In this document: positions 44,423-52,968 of the stretch, in pieces
How the letters are laid out: each line of letters starts with the position of its first letter
Numbering within the stretch: position 1 is the stretch's first letter
Source of the DNA: Bacillus sp. (in: firmicutes)
GTDB taxonomy: Bacteria > Bacillota > Clostridia > Lachnospirales > Lachnospiraceae
NCBI GenBank assembly: GCA_023666125.1
Contig: JAMPCN010000002.1
Span: 32,776-96,775 of the forward strand
Reading direction: 5' to 3'
Length of the DNA: 64,000 nucleotides
Made by a program: the position numbers and the translations under genes
Notes under the pieces: generated by a model
Told to the model about the DNA's origin: nothing
Database searches by the model: none
The model's input: only the letters and a program-made list of their open reading frames with translations

Positions 44423-44637
44423 GTTCCCTCCTGTTCCACAGGAGAAAAACAATGTATGCACACTTGAAAATCTCCTGCTTTTATTTTGATAAGTAAATGG
44501 AATAAAAGCATAGATTTTCTGAAAAACATAAGAATGTCTGATTTGATATAATAATCTAGAAAGTGATATGCTTTGTACTTATTTTAGCACATTTGTCGCT
44601 ATTGTCAACTAAATTACAACATATTTCTCACTTATTT

Positions 44638-45015
44638 TTACACAAATCCCTGTTCCAAACGAACATAATCGGCAACCGAAGCTATGTACTCACTGTTGGT
44701 CGGTCTGTTATGTCCTACGCTGTTGCCATAGCCAAACAGCTTTTTAAACAGTTCACAGTTTCCTCTTTCCCACGAAACCTCGATTGCGTTTCTAATGGCG
44801 CGTTCAATCTTCTGGTCTGTCGTCATATACTTTTTGGCCAAATCCGGATACAGCAGTTTGGTTACGCTGCCTATTAGCTCCATATCTTCCACGCACATAC
44901 CGATTGCCGTCCGCAGATATTGATATCCTTTCAGATGCGCCGGTATGCCAAGCTCTAACATCAGAGCGGAAATCATCGTTTCCGTATCCGTTCTTACTAC
45001 CGTACTACTCTCCAT
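44638..45015 (-). CDS. Spo0A C-terminal (effector) domain protein without receiver domain
   Basis: 125 residues from the ATG at 45015, preceded by AAAGGGGA. After a short leader the sequence matches the Spo0A DNA-binding domain almost throughout: LGIPAHLKGYQYLRTAIGM, SVTKLLYPDLAKKY, IERAIRNAIEVSWERGN, the LFGYGNS turn and RPTNSEYIASVADYVRLE. The recognition helix SVTKLLYP...IERAIRNAI is conserved. The roughly 130-residue phosphoacceptor domain of normal Spo0A (about 265 residues) is absent, and the upstream frame does not encode it. Likely a DNA-binding regulator with free activity, placed next to manC and the EPS operon. Confidence 0.88.
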   Translation of the reverse strand: MESSTVVRTDTETMISALMLELGIPAHLKGYQYLRTAIGMCVEDMELIGSVTKLLYPDLAKKYMTTDQKIERAIRNAIEVSWERGNCELFKKLFGYGNSVGHNRPTNSEYIASVADYVRLEQGFV

Positions 45016-45147
45016 TGTATCATTCCCCTTTATGATATATTTCGATAATATATCCTGTATCTGAAAAAAGCATATCACAAAATGACAAATTCTGTAAACT
45101 GTAAGGTATCGCGGTGCGATGAATGTCGTTTTTTCCATACCTCTACT

Positions 45148-46218
45148 CTATAAATACTGCCGCTTGTCACAGTCCTGCAGCGCCTCTACAATCTTTTTGA
45201 CTTCCTGCGCTCTGTTCTTATCACAGACAAGCACCGCATCCTCCGTCTCTACGACGATAACGCTGTCTAATCCGATTGTCGTTACCAGTTTGTCTTTCGC
45301 ATAAATAATGCAGTCATGGGTATCAATATGCACCTGTTCTCCATAAGTGATATTACCATACTCATCCTTATCGTATAACGCCTCCAGCGCATCCCAGCTC
45401 CCTACATCGCTCCAGCCAAAATCACCTTCTAACACCAGTACCTTATCTGCACGTTCCATAATGCCGTAATCTATGGAAATCTTCGGAATCTGCGGATAAA
45501 CCTCCTGAATCACTTCCTGCTCCTTTGACGTGTTAAGAGCCTTTCCTATCTTTTGCAGACAACCATAGACATCCGGTAAAAGCCCTTCAAAATAACGCAT
45601 AATGACCGAGGCTTTCCAGATGAACATACCGCTGTTCCACAAATATTCTCCTGACAAAAGATACTCTTTCGCCTTTTTTAAATTCGGCTTTTCCACAAAA
45701 CTTTTGACACGGTAATAACCATCCTGTGATTTTTCCTCCTCATGACGGATATACCCATATCCGGTTGAGGGAAACGTCGGCTGAATGCCGATTGTCACCA
45801 GCGCGTCCGTCTCCTTTGCCGTTTGGATGGCATCTGCAATCACTTTTTTATAAACATCAGTCTTTTTGATATAATGGTCAGAGGGCAGAATACACATAAT
45901 GCCGTCGCCGTACTTTTGCAGAATCTCCATGGCCGCATAGCCTATACATGCGGCCGTATTCCTTGCCGCAGGCTCCGCCAGTATATGTCCGGCGCTTATC
46001 CTGCCTGACGTCGCTTCCAACATCAATTCCGCCTGCGCTACATTCGTTACGATGAAAATATCTTCTTTTTCTACATTGCCTTCCAGCCTGTCGATTGTCT
46101 CATTTACCATCAAATCTTTTCCGGTCAGGTTCAAAAGCTGCTTCGGCAGTTCCTGCCTGCTTAACGGCCAAAAACGGGTTCCGCCTCCGCCTGCCATAAT
46201 CACTCCATATGTTTTCAT
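45148..46218 (-). CDS. manC: Mannose-1-phosphate guanylyltransferase (ManC)
   Basis: 356 residues, the single-domain (no C-terminal isomerase) form. The GTP-binding VIMAGGGGTRFWPLSRQELPKQ and the metal/sugar motifs GIMCILPSDHYI, FVEKPNLKKAKEYL, WNSGMFIWKAS and GWSDVGSWD are all present. It makes GDP-mannose from mannose-1-phosphate and GTP in the cytoplasm. With fcl upstream and gmd at 57239-58315 it would supply GDP-L-fucose. A GGAG site precedes the ATG. Confidence 0.92.
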   Translation of the reverse strand: MKTYGVIMAGGGGTRFWPLSRQELPKQLLNLTGKDLMVNETIDRLEGNVEKEDIFIVTNVAQAELMLEATSGRISAGHILAEPAARNTAACIGYAAMEILQKYGDGIMCILPSDHYIKKTDVYKKVIADAIQTAKETDALVTIGIQPTFPSTGYGYIRHEEEKSQDGYYRVKSFVEKPNLKKAKEYLLSGEYLWNSGMFIWKASVIMRYFEGLLPDVYGCLQKIGKALNTSKEQEVIQEVYPQIPKISIDYGIMERADKVLVLEGDFGWSDVGSWDALEALYDKDEYGNITYGEQVHIDTHDCIIYAKDKLVTTIGLDSVIVVETEDAVLVCDKNRAQEVKKIVEALQDCDKRQYL

Positions 46219-46263
46219 TCTCTACTATTCTCCGTTTTTCTGCATGATACCGGTTGATGCGGC

Positions 46264-47205
46264 TTACATACGCGCCTTCTCGACATTTTCCTTAAACCAG
46301 TCGTAGGCAAGCTGTACGCCCTCTTCCAGTTCCACTTTATGCTGCCAGCCAAGCCCGTGCAGTCTCGTAACATCCGTCAGCTTACGCGGCGTACCGTCCG
46401 GCATGTCCTGATTCCAGACAATTTCTCCCTGATAGCCGACCGTTTTCTTTACCAGTTCCGCAAGTTCCTTAATCGTTACTTCCTTACCCGTTCCAATATT
46501 GACATGACTTTCTCCGCTGTAATTTTCCAGTAAAAATACACAGGCGTCCGCCATATCCTCTACATATAAAAACTCCCTTAAAGGCGTTCCCGTTCCCCAA
46601 AGTTCCACCGTCGGCGCGCCGTTTACCTTTGCTTCATGGAATTTCCGAATCATGGCGGGCATAACGTGCGAGCCTTGTAAATCATAGTTATCATACGGTC
46701 CATAAAGATTGGTCGGCATACAACTAATAAAATCATCCCCGTACTGGCGTTTAAAAAATTTACACATTTCAAGCCCTGCAATTTTGGCAATCGCGTATGC
46801 CTCGTTCGTCACCTCCAGCGGTCCTGTTAAAAGTGCGTCCTCCGGAATAGGCTGCGGCGCCATCTTGGGGTAAATACAAGTGCTTCCCAGGAATAATAAT
46901 TTTTTTACCTGAAAATCATGGCAGCACTTAATCACGTTGCATTGAATCTGCATATTTTCATAAGCAAATTCCGCCGGAGCCGTATTGTTGGCGTTGATGC
47001 CGCCTACTTTCGCCGCCGCCAGTACCACTACGTCCGGTTTTTCTTTTTCAAAAAATTCCCTGACTGCCGCCTGACTGGTCAAATCCAGTTCCTTGTGCGT
47101 CCTGCCAATGATATTGTCATAGCCCTTTGCTTTTAAGTTCCTGACAATCGCGCTGCCTACCAGTCCTCTGTGTCCTGCTACATAAATTTTATCTGTTTTG
47201 TTCAT
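46264..47205 (-). CDS. fcl: GDP-L-fucose synthase (Fcl/WcaG)
   Basis: 313 residues from the ATG at 47205 with AAGGAG upstream; an ATG at 47265 is unsupported. NADP-binding [14 protein letters not shown], the catalytic Ser-Tyr-Lys set (GSTCIYP and YAIAKIAG) and [11 protein letters not shown] are diagnostic. It performs the 3,5-epimerisation and 4-reduction of GDP-4-keto-6-deoxymannose. The enzyme that makes this substrate, Gmd, is 10 kb away on the same strand. It is followed by manC 45 bases downstream. Confidence 0.93.
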   Translation of the reverse strand: MNKTDKIYVAGHRGLVGSAIVRNLKAKGYDNIIGRTHKELDLTSQAAVREFFEKEKPDVVVLAAAKVGGINANNTAPAEFAYENMQIQCNVIKCCHDFQVKKLLFLGSTCIYPKMAPQPIPEDALLTGPLEVTNEAYAIAKIAGLEMCKFFKRQYGDDFISCMPTNLYGPYDNYDLQGSHVMPAMIRKFHEAKVNGAPTVELWGTGTPLREFLYVEDMADACVFLLENYSGESHVNIGTGKEVTIKELAELVKKTVGYQGEIVWNQDMPDGTPRKLTDVTRLHGLGWQHKVELEEGVQLAYDWFKENVEKARM

Positions 47206-47269
47206 GGTGTTTTCTCCTTTTCTTTCTTGTATATGATTTTTATATGTATCGATTCGTATGCGCAAGCGT

Positions 47270-47677
47270 TTATTCCCTTACCAGATTTCCCGTCAGTGCA
47301 TTATAAAAAAGAGGATATTCCTTATACAGCCTTATCGGAACCCCTTTCTCATCCAAAAAACAATGCTCTGAAAAAGCTTCGCACACAATATTGCCCTTAT
47401 CATTTTTCATGATGTACTTTAACTTCAATTTCACTCCCTTAAATTCCCTAACCGTCACTTCTATATCCACCGCCTCTGAAAATGTTGTCGGCTGCATATA
47501 TTTACACTCAACCGCAACCACAGGGGAAATAATTCCCTCTTCCTCCAGTTTTGCATAATCCCATCCGATTTGCGCCAGAAAATCTATGCGTGCCTCCTCC
47601 ATCCAACGGATATAGTTTGAGTGATGTGTAATTCCCATTTTATCGGTTTCATAATACTGCACAATATGTCGATACAT
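47270..47677 (-). CDS. YbgC/FadM-type acyl-CoA thioesterase (hotdog fold)
   Basis: 135 residues, the normal size. [23 protein letters not shown] carries the catalytic Asp of the 4-hydroxybenzoyl-CoA thioesterase family, and the later [12 protein letters not shown] strands complete the hotdog. It hydrolyses an acyl-CoA. GAGGAG precedes the start. The insertion sequence begins about 30 bases upstream of the ATG, so its original promoter has probably been displaced. It seems unrelated to glycan synthesis. Confidence 0.85.
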   Translation of the reverse strand: MYRHIVQYYETDKMGITHHSNYIRWMEEARIDFLAQIGWDYAKLEEEGIISPVVAVECKYMQPTTFSEAVDIEVTVREFKGVKLKLKYIMKNDKGNIVCEAFSEHCFLDEKGVPIRLYKEYPLFYNALTGNLVRE

Positions 47678-47695
47678 TTTAATCTCCTCACATAT

Positions 47696-47707
47696 TTATC
47701 TTTTACT
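47696..47707 (+). repeat. Left direct repeat flanking the insertion sequence
   Basis: TTATCTTTTACT, repeated exactly at 49475-49486 and extending by chance to TTATCTTTTACTTA. It lies in the thioesterase leader and is consistent with a target-site duplication of about 12 bases. Confidence 0.6.
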
Positions 47708-47723
47708 TAGGCGTTTGCGAAAC

Positions 47724-47753
47724 GCCGTAAGCCGCATATTTACGGCATTTTTT
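47724..47753 (+). terminator. Intrinsic terminator at the left end of the insertion sequence
   Basis: GCCGTAA (47724-47730) pairs with TTACGGC (47740-47746), followed by A and six T. It would block outside transcription entering the transposase from the left, a common guard in such elements. Confidence 0.6.
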
Positions 47754-47786
47754 GACTATAAAAAATAGATAACTCCTCACCGGATA

Positions 47787-47795
47787 TGGTATAAT
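47787..47795 (+). promoter_or_regulatory. Extended -10 of the transposase promoter
   Basis: TGGTATAAT on the plus strand, 55 bases before the ATG at 47850. No good -35. AAGGAG lies 12 bases before the start codon. Confidence 0.5.
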
Positions 47796-47849
47796 AGAAT
47801 TGTCCAGAAACCATTAACCCTGCACCCAAGAAAGGAGTTACCTGATACC

Positions 47850-49322
47850 ATGATACCACATAAACAGCTCTCTTTAGGAGATTTTTTTACAGATTGCCAA
47901 AATATTTTTGAAAATGACAAACCTGCGTTCCTGTCTCTGTTGGAAAACCATATTGACCTCGATGAGATCATTCCTGCTTCTTTTTACAGCCATTTCTATG
48001 CATCAACGGGCAGAACCCGTAAATACCCTTTAAAAGCTATGCTCTGGTCACTCATTATCCAGCGCATTTTCTCTATCCCAACCGACCAGCTTTTGCTTAC
48101 TTTCCTCAATTACTCCAGGCCCCTCCGTGAGTTCTGCGGTTTCTCCAAAGTCCCTGATGCTTCCAAGATCACCCGTTTTAAGCAGGAGTTCCTGTCGGAC
48201 TTACAATCGGTCTTTGATAACCTCGTTAATCTCACCGAACCGATTTGCCAGGCCATCGACTCCGCCAAAGCCGATATGACCATCTTTGATTCTTCCGGCA
48301 TTGAGGCATTCGTCACGGAAAACAATCCCAAATATGCCAACCGCATCATCAAACAGTTAAAAGCCTATGCTAAAGCGCAGGGATTTGATAAATCCTATGA
48401 CCCTTACAAAGCGGCCTATGGTTTCATGCCTTCCCATGCATCCTCCAATCCGGAGATCAAACAGCTTTATATCAACGGCCATTTCTGCTATGTCTTCAAG
48501 TTTGGCATCATCACTAACGGTCTCGGCATCATCAGGCATATTTCCTTTTACAACAAGGACTTCACGGCATCCCATCCTGAGATTGTCACCGGGAAGAAAT
48601 CCGATTCCCCGGACGAGGACAAAAGCATCCATGATGCAAGGCTCCTAATCCCAACCCTGCAGGATTTTTTCAGGAAACATCCCCTCATCAATCCAAAGAC
48701 ATTTCTCGGAGATGCCGCTTTTGATTCCGTTTGGATTTACGAGTCTCTTTTATCCGGAAATGCTTTCGGGGATAACCGCAGGTTTTCTAAGGCTTATATC
48801 CCGCTAAATGAACGCTCCAAACTGAAGAACCCTGATTTCACAATTACCCCGGATGATATTCCCTGCTGTTCCCGTGATCCAAACCTTCCTATGAAACCGG
48901 AAGGGAATGCTGTGAAATCGCACGGCTCCTTACGCTATAAATTTGTCTGCCCCAAAATGAAATGGCTGCACGACAGTTCCTCCGGCAAAAATACCCGCCA
49001 TTGCTACTGCGAAAACCCCTGCACAACATCTGGCTGCGGAAGGATGGTATATATCCAGCAGGACAACCATTTCAGAGCTTATCCCGGCACTATCCGCGGA
49101 ACAGAAGAATGGAAGGATACATACAAAATACGCACCGTTGTGGAACGTGACATCAACCATATCAAAGAAAACCTCTGTCTCGCCGGGCGTCGCACCCAGA
49201 ATGAAAAAACATTGTATGCCGACCTGATCCTCGCTGGAATAACACAGCTCATTTCCGTCGTGCTGGCTGACAAAATACATCAGCATCAATACATCCGTAG
49301 CCTAAAGCCCCTTATCGCTTAG
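47850..49322 (+). CDS. DDE transposase, DUF772/IS1182-like
   Basis: 490 residues, uninterrupted. An N-terminal DUF772-type domain (YASTGRTRKYPLKAMLWSLI, LREFCGFSKVPDASKITRFK) is followed by the DDE core: first Asp in TIFDSSGIE, second in FLGDAAFDS, and the Glu in RTVVERDINHIKENL. A cysteine-rich insertion (HCYCENPCTTSGCG) before the last Glu fits IS1182-like enzymes. The gene is in the opposite direction to its neighbours. The frame is complete, so the element may be active or recently active. Confidence 0.88.
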   Translation: MIPHKQLSLGDFFTDCQNIFENDKPAFLSLLENHIDLDEIIPASFYSHFYASTGRTRKYPLKAMLWSLIIQRIFSIPTDQLLLTFLNYSRPLREFCGFSKVPDASKITRFKQEFLSDLQSVFDNLVNLTEPICQAIDSAKADMTIFDSSGIEAFVTENNPKYANRIIKQLKAYAKAQGFDKSYDPYKAAYGFMPSHASSNPEIKQLYINGHFCYVFKFGIITNGLGIIRHISFYNKDFTASHPEIVTGKKSDSPDEDKSIHDARLLIPTLQDFFRKHPLINPKTFLGDAAFDSVWIYESLLSGNAFGDNRRFSKAYIPLNERSKLKNPDFTITPDDIPCCSRDPNLPMKPEGNAVKSHGSLRYKFVCPKMKWLHDSSSGKNTRHCYCENPCTTSGCGRMVYIQQDNHFRAYPGTIRGTEEWKDTYKIRTVVERDINHIKENLCLAGRRTQNEKTLYADLILAGITQLISVVLADKIHQHQYIRSLKPLIA

Positions 49323-49474
49323 GTCTTACCAACTCAATATTGCCAAGACTTTATTAAGTGCGCCTAAAAATAGAGTTTATCGCTGTTTCATCTGAGGATT
49401 CGTGGCTTAGCACGAATCCCTGCCTGTTTTCGTTCAAGATTGCAAACGAACGGAGTGAGTTTCGCAATTACCTA

Positions 49475-49486
49475 TTATCTTTTACT
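49475..49486 (+). repeat. Right direct repeat flanking the insertion sequence
   Basis: TTATCTTTTACT, identical to 47696-47707. Confidence 0.6.
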
Positions 49487-49516
49487 TATATGCCTTTTCT
49501 GTAAAATTAAAATCGT

Positions 49517-49834
49517 CTATTTCCTATATTTCATTTCAATCCTAAAATACGCAATTATCATCCCAATCATTAAAACTACTGCCGCTAACACAGTAAAAAT
49601 GAAGATAGGCGAATTTTGCTCCGCAAACAAAAATGGTATGCCAATCAGTTCCAATACAAACGCCGCCGCAAACCATATAACAGATACCGCGCGGTTATAA
49701 GCTGCCACATCTTGCACTACCGGCGGTTTTACAAAAGTAAAAAAGCCCACCGCCTCATGCGATTTACAGCAGCTAATTCCTATCGCGGCATAAAAGCCTG
49801 CAACAATAGACCATGTGATAAATCCTATTATCAT
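49517..49834 (-). CDS. Small membrane protein of unknown function, 105 residues
   Basis: The ATG at 49834 follows GGGGAGG and is preferred over a longer frame. Three helices (about 2-20, 50-70, 78-98) with a loop FVKPPVVQDVAAYN; this resembles the DUF3784-type small membrane proteins common in clostridia. No partner is evident; it is the last gene of the accessory group before the insertion sequence. Confidence 0.65.
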   Translation of the reverse strand: MIIGFITWSIVAGFYAAIGISCCKSHEAVGFFTFVKPPVVQDVAAYNRAVSVIWFAAAFVLELIGIPFLFAEQNSPIFIFTVLAAVVLMIGMIIAYFRIEMKYRK

Positions 49835-49910
49835 CCTGATTACCTCCCCTGATTTTCTCTTTTCATTGTTTTTTGTTTTCCGTAGGCAGGGCAAAACCGC
49901 AATTTCCATT

Positions 49911-50342
49911 CTATATAACATTTCCTACACGATAACATTCACTAATATAATCCCGCGGCTGATAGTAAAAATCTGAGTTGTAATTTGAAATAGCCTCATC
50001 AATCCAAGATGTATATACTTCTATTAAAGTCTTAATTAAATCTTGCCCGCATACATCTTCAATCAATCTCTCGTAAACCTCGCCTATTGTCCAATAGTCG
50101 GGAATATCATATTTACATTTTGCCAAGTTATCAAAACCTCCCATTTGAATGCCACAGGAAGAAATAAACTCATCCGCTGTTTTTTCTATCGGTTCACAAT
50201 GAAAAACATCTGCATACTTATAAATACGGCACAATGTTTTCTCTCCAAGCGCTAAAACGACTGTCTCCCGTTTCTGTCTCTGCCGTCTGCCGATAAATTC
50301 AATCAAACTACACAGAAAGAATAAATTACTGTCATTCTTCAA
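49911..50342 (-). CDS. Partner protein of the DUF3990 gene (possible antidote)
   Basis: 143 residues beginning at TTG (MKNDSNLFFLCSLIEFIGRR is the family-like N-terminus, so the rare start is credible); it overlaps the DUF3990 gene end by 11 bases. Mostly helical, with a CGIQMGGFDNLAKCKYDIPDYWTIGEVYERLI core. From memory, homologs of this protein often sit next to DUF3990 and DUF3791 genes in clostridial genomes. The coupling suggests it acts with the upstream protein. Function unknown. Confidence 0.7.
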   Translation of the reverse strand: MKNDSNLFFLCSLIEFIGRRQRQKRETVVLALGEKTLCRIYKYADVFHCEPIEKTADEFISSCGIQMGGFDNLAKCKYDIPDYWTIGEVYERLIEDVCGQDLIKTLIEVYTSWIDEAISNYNSDFYYQPRDYISECYRVGNVI

Positions 50343-50808
50343 TACTTACTTCACATCCTTTCAAAAAAGTTAATGTTGATAATGCATTCTCCGTATGAAA
50401 ACTAATCTGATGAGTAGGCTTTTTAAATTTCGCTAATACCCAAAAAGCCTCGCGAGAAATCTTCCCGTCAACAAGATTTTGTACATAATTAAAAATAGTA
50501 TCATTCGCCATGGGTCCCTCTACAATATCATATGAATGAGGTTTTCCCAACCTACAAGACACTATAAAATCCAACCATTCTTCCGTCATTTCTGAAAACT
50601 TTAATATCTTTAATGTTTCATTGGGTTTATAGACATATTCATTTATCACGCCTACGTCATTATATCGCACTGCCCACCGCTTCACCTGCTCTCTTAGTAA
50701 TGTACAATAAAAACCATAATAAAAATCCTTGTGAAATTTTGCAGTACGAATTTCCGGATGTTCAACAATTTGCCTGCTGCCATGGTATAAAATAATATTT
50801 TGCCCCAT
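50332..50808 (-). CDS. DUF3990 protein, ADP-ribosyltransferase-like fold (possible toxin)
   Basis: 158 residues. The front IILYHGSRQIVEHPEI and DFYYGFYCTLLREQVKRWA match the DUF3990 (PF13151) pattern, a family I recall being grouped with ADP-ribosyltransferase folds; LYHGS would be the NAD-binding strand. A GGAG site lies 10 bases before the ATG. It is followed by an overlapping gene for a 143-residue protein. A toxin/antidote pair is a reasonable idea; the DUF3791 gene that often accompanies it is absent here. Confidence 0.72.
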   Translation of the reverse strand: MGQNIILYHGSRQIVEHPEIRTAKFHKDFYYGFYCTLLREQVKRWAVRYNDVGVINEYVYKPNETLKILKFSEMTEEWLDFIVSCRLGKPHSYDIVEGPMANDTIFNYVQNLVDGKISREAFWVLAKFKKPTHQISFHTENALSTLTFLKGCEVSIEE

Positions 50809-50847
50809 ATTTTAATTACTCCTCTATATTTCAAGATAAATCCAAAA

Positions 50848-51357
50848 TCACACTTCCCGCACCAATGCGTACATCTTCATATCGACAACCCTGTCGTTTT
50901 TTACCGCATTGCTTCTCAAAGTCCCCTCATATTGAAAACCCGCTTTCTCAAGCACTCTGCAAGATGCGTCATTATGTGCAAACGGCTCTGCATAAATACG
51001 GATAATATCGCTCTTATCAAAAACATATGCACAGATTTGTTTTACCGCTTCGGTCATAATGCCTCTGCCCCAATATTCTTCCGCGATATAATATCCCAAC
51101 TCGGCAGTCTGTTTATGTATATTCTCCTGACGAAAAACCCCAATGCTTCCAACCACTTTATCATCCGCTGTAATAGCGAAAGCAAACGTTTCATTTTCGT
51201 CTGCGGAAAGCATCGCCGAAATATAGTCTTTTCCATCCTGTTCGGTATAAGGATATGGTAAGCCGTTCCTTAAATTATCCTGTACTTTTTTATTGGAAAG
51301 CGCTGCTGCTAATTCTTTCGCGTCTGATAATTCCCATTTTCTTATTTTACAAGTCAT
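50848..51357 (-). CDS. GNAT N-acetyltransferase, RimJ/RimL type
   Basis: 169 residues with IRKWELSDAKELAAALSN, the acetyl-CoA loop EEYWGRGIMTEAVKQI and the NDASCRVLEKAGFQYEGTLR end motif, the complete RimJ/RimL pattern. Such enzymes acetylate protein N-termini, amino acids or small amines. Substrate unknown. It belongs to a run of unrelated small enzyme genes. Confidence 0.88.
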   Translation of the reverse strand: MTCKIRKWELSDAKELAAALSNKKVQDNLRNGLPYPYTEQDGKDYISAMLSADENETFAFAITADDKVVGSIGVFRQENIHKQTAELGYYIAEEYWGRGIMTEAVKQICAYVFDKSDIIRIYAEPFAHNDASCRVLEKAGFQYEGTLRSNAVKNDRVVDMKMYALVREV

Positions 51358-51390
51358 TTTCTCTCCTCCTTTTGATTTGATGTCCTGCCA

Positions 51391-51888
51391 TTAATCAATA
51401 ATCGTTTTCACCCATTCTACCATGGGTCCCTCTTTATGAATATCTATATATTTCCGAAACAATTCCCTACTTTCCGCTTCCATAATTCCTGACGTAATGG
51501 CAGGAAGAGAAAAAGATGATTGTATATGGTGTGCATCCCAGGTTTCCTTAGCCCATTTCGCTGCGCCATCAGAGTGCGCGTCAAGCGAATAATACACTTT
51601 CCCGACAAATGTTGATATTGCCGCGCCTAAGCACATCATGCAAGGTTCTAAATTCGTAAACAACTCCATCTGCCTTTTTTCTTTTACGCTTATTTTTTTC
51701 TTATCCAGTTCCATCAACGCTTTAAGTTCAGCATGAACCAATAATCTTTTATCTTCTATTTCTGACGCATGGCTCTGGGCTATTATCGTGTCATTATGAA
51801 ATATGATACATGCTATTGGCAATTCATTTTTTTCTAATGCTTTTTCAGCCAGGTTAATAACGAGAGTCATTTTTTCATTTACGGTCAT
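51391..51888 (-). CDS. Cytidine/deoxycytidylate-type deaminase
   Basis: 165 residues from the ATG at 51888 with GGAGGG upstream. Zinc-binding HAE (in LLVHAELKALM, with the catalytic Glu) and PCMMC (in NLEPCMMCLGAA) are intact. The fold and spacing are those of nucleoside/base deaminases such as TadA, GuaD and CodA relatives. The C-terminal half is more divergent. A guanine or nucleoside deaminase role is likely; tRNA editing is less likely because the TadA RNA-binding features are not seen. Confidence 0.82.
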   Translation of the reverse strand: MTVNEKMTLVINLAEKALEKNELPIACIIFHNDTIIAQSHASEIEDKRLLVHAELKALMELDKKKISVKEKRQMELFTNLEPCMMCLGAAISTFVGKVYYSLDAHSDGAAKWAKETWDAHHIQSSFSLPAITSGIMEAESRELFRKYIDIHKEGPMVEWVKTIID

Positions 51889-51951
51889 ATTTTTTCCCTC
51901 CAACATCCAGAGCATTGCATCGGCTGTGTGTTTTTACGGGTTCCCTAAAAC

Positions 51952-52335
51952 TCAAACGGTAATCTCAATCTGGTTGCCCTCTACTCCTACCATACAGCTT
52001 TCATAATAACCATCACCGGTCATTCTGGAACCGCTTACCACTTCATAACCATCTTTTCTCAGTCGCTCTGTCAGTTCGTCTACTTTCTCTTTACTGCCTA
52101 CGGAAAATGCAATATGAATATATCCTGTTCGCTGCAAGTCTTTTTTGGCATCCGCCATTGCAGGTTTGTTCATAATTTCCAGTCGTGCTCCATCATCGAA
52201 TGTCAGAAAATAGGAGCGAAAATCTGTCTTTCTATTATAATAACCGTCGTTTGACACCGCGCCGAAATACTTTTCAAAAAAATTTTTTGTACTTTCAAGG
52301 TCATTGACGTACATTGCGATATGTTCTATCTTCAT
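51952..52335 (-). CDS. VOC/glyoxalase-family protein
   Basis: 127 residues with two beta-alpha-beta-beta-beta units. [22 protein letters not shown] opens the first, [19 protein letters not shown] the second, and EGNQIEITV closes with the expected metal-ligand Glu. H3, E49-type and H residues of a metal site seem present. The substrate may be a lactoylglutathione-like or antibiotic compound; not assignable. It is 5 bases downstream of a GNAT gene. Confidence 0.82.
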   Translation of the reverse strand: MKIEHIAMYVNDLESTKNFFEKYFGAVSNDGYYNRKTDFRSYFLTFDDGARLEIMNKPAMADAKKDLQRTGYIHIAFSVGSKEKVDELTERLRKDGYEVVSGSRMTGDGYYESCMVGVEGNQIEITV

Positions 52336-52340
52336 TATTA

Positions 52341-52895
52341 TTACCCCTCATGCAGCGCCTCATAAAATGAATAATCCACCCATCCGCTTATATTCTCCAA
52401 CGCGCCCTCTTCCAGTTCTTTCACCATCAAACAATCCGGGTGCGGCAGTTTTATATTCGGTCCTGCCTCTATCCCGTATTGATAACTTGAACGGAATCCG
52501 CGCGGATTATAATTTTTCGGATTGCCCTCCACAAGTACCGCTTTAAATCCTAATTCTTTTGCCTTGACAAATCCAAATTCCAATAATTCCTTTGAGATAT
52601 GCATCCTTTGTAACTCCGTCTTAACGGCAACAGGCGTGAGTATCAACAGTTCATCTTCATATTTACCCTCAATATGAAATCTTGAAAACATCGCGTAGCC
52701 GATAATCTCGTCCAATTCATTTACCATAATAAATTCCAGTTCGGGAATATAGTATTTTTTGCTTCTTATTTCTTCCACAAGTGTCCGAACAGTCTTACCC
52801 TCTTCAGGGCTGTCATATTTTGTAAAAACATCCTCCACCAGTTCAAGCGCGGGAACAAGGTATTTGCTTTCCATAGATTTTATGATTCTTTCCAT
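52341..52895 (-). CDS. GNAT N-acetyltransferase, YhbS-like
   Basis: 184 residues with [21 protein letters not shown] at the front, [27 protein letters not shown] as the acetyl-CoA strand and helix, and [23 protein letters not shown], the YhbS hallmark. These are putative acetyltransferases for small molecules. Substrate unknown. It immediately precedes the VOC gene and probably shares its transcript. Confidence 0.85.
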   Translation of the reverse strand: MERIIKSMESKYLVPALELVEDVFTKYDSPEEGKTVRTLVEEIRSKKYYIPELEFIMVNELDEIIGYAMFSRFHIEGKYEDELLILTPVAVKTELQRMHISKELLEFGFVKAKELGFKAVLVEGNPKNYNPRGFRSSYQYGIEAGPNIKLPHPDCLMVKELEEGALENISGWVDYSFYEALHEG

Positions 52896-52968
52896 TTTTT
52901 CTCCTCATTCTATTTATCATCCGCCCGCTCATATACAGGCTTTCTTCATTCCGCCTTAATCTATCCCC

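Larger units (their letters stand above)
47708..49474 (+). mobile_element. Insertion sequence (IS1182/DUF772-type transposase), about 1.77 kb
   Basis: Bounded by imperfect inverted repeats: 47708-47723 (TAGGCGTTTGCGAAAC) and 49459-49474 (reverse complement TAGGTAATTGCGAAAC), 13 of 16 matching, with a 12-base direct repeat outside each end. It contains one transposase gene, a plus-strand terminator in front of it (47724-47753) and an extended -10 promoter. A perfect hairpin lies at 49396-49419 near the right end (GGATTCGTG/CACGAATCC). It separates fcl/thioesterase from the accessory gene group. Confidence 0.65.

Noticed and set aside
44638-45138. Longer Spo0A-domain protein starting at 45138
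   Set aside because: The extra 41 residues are not Spo0A-like and the ATG at 45015 has the good ribosome site.
50800-51261. Plus-strand 153-codon frame opposite the GNAT gene
   Set aside because: The minus-strand frame has a full GNAT pattern and start site; the plus frame has none.
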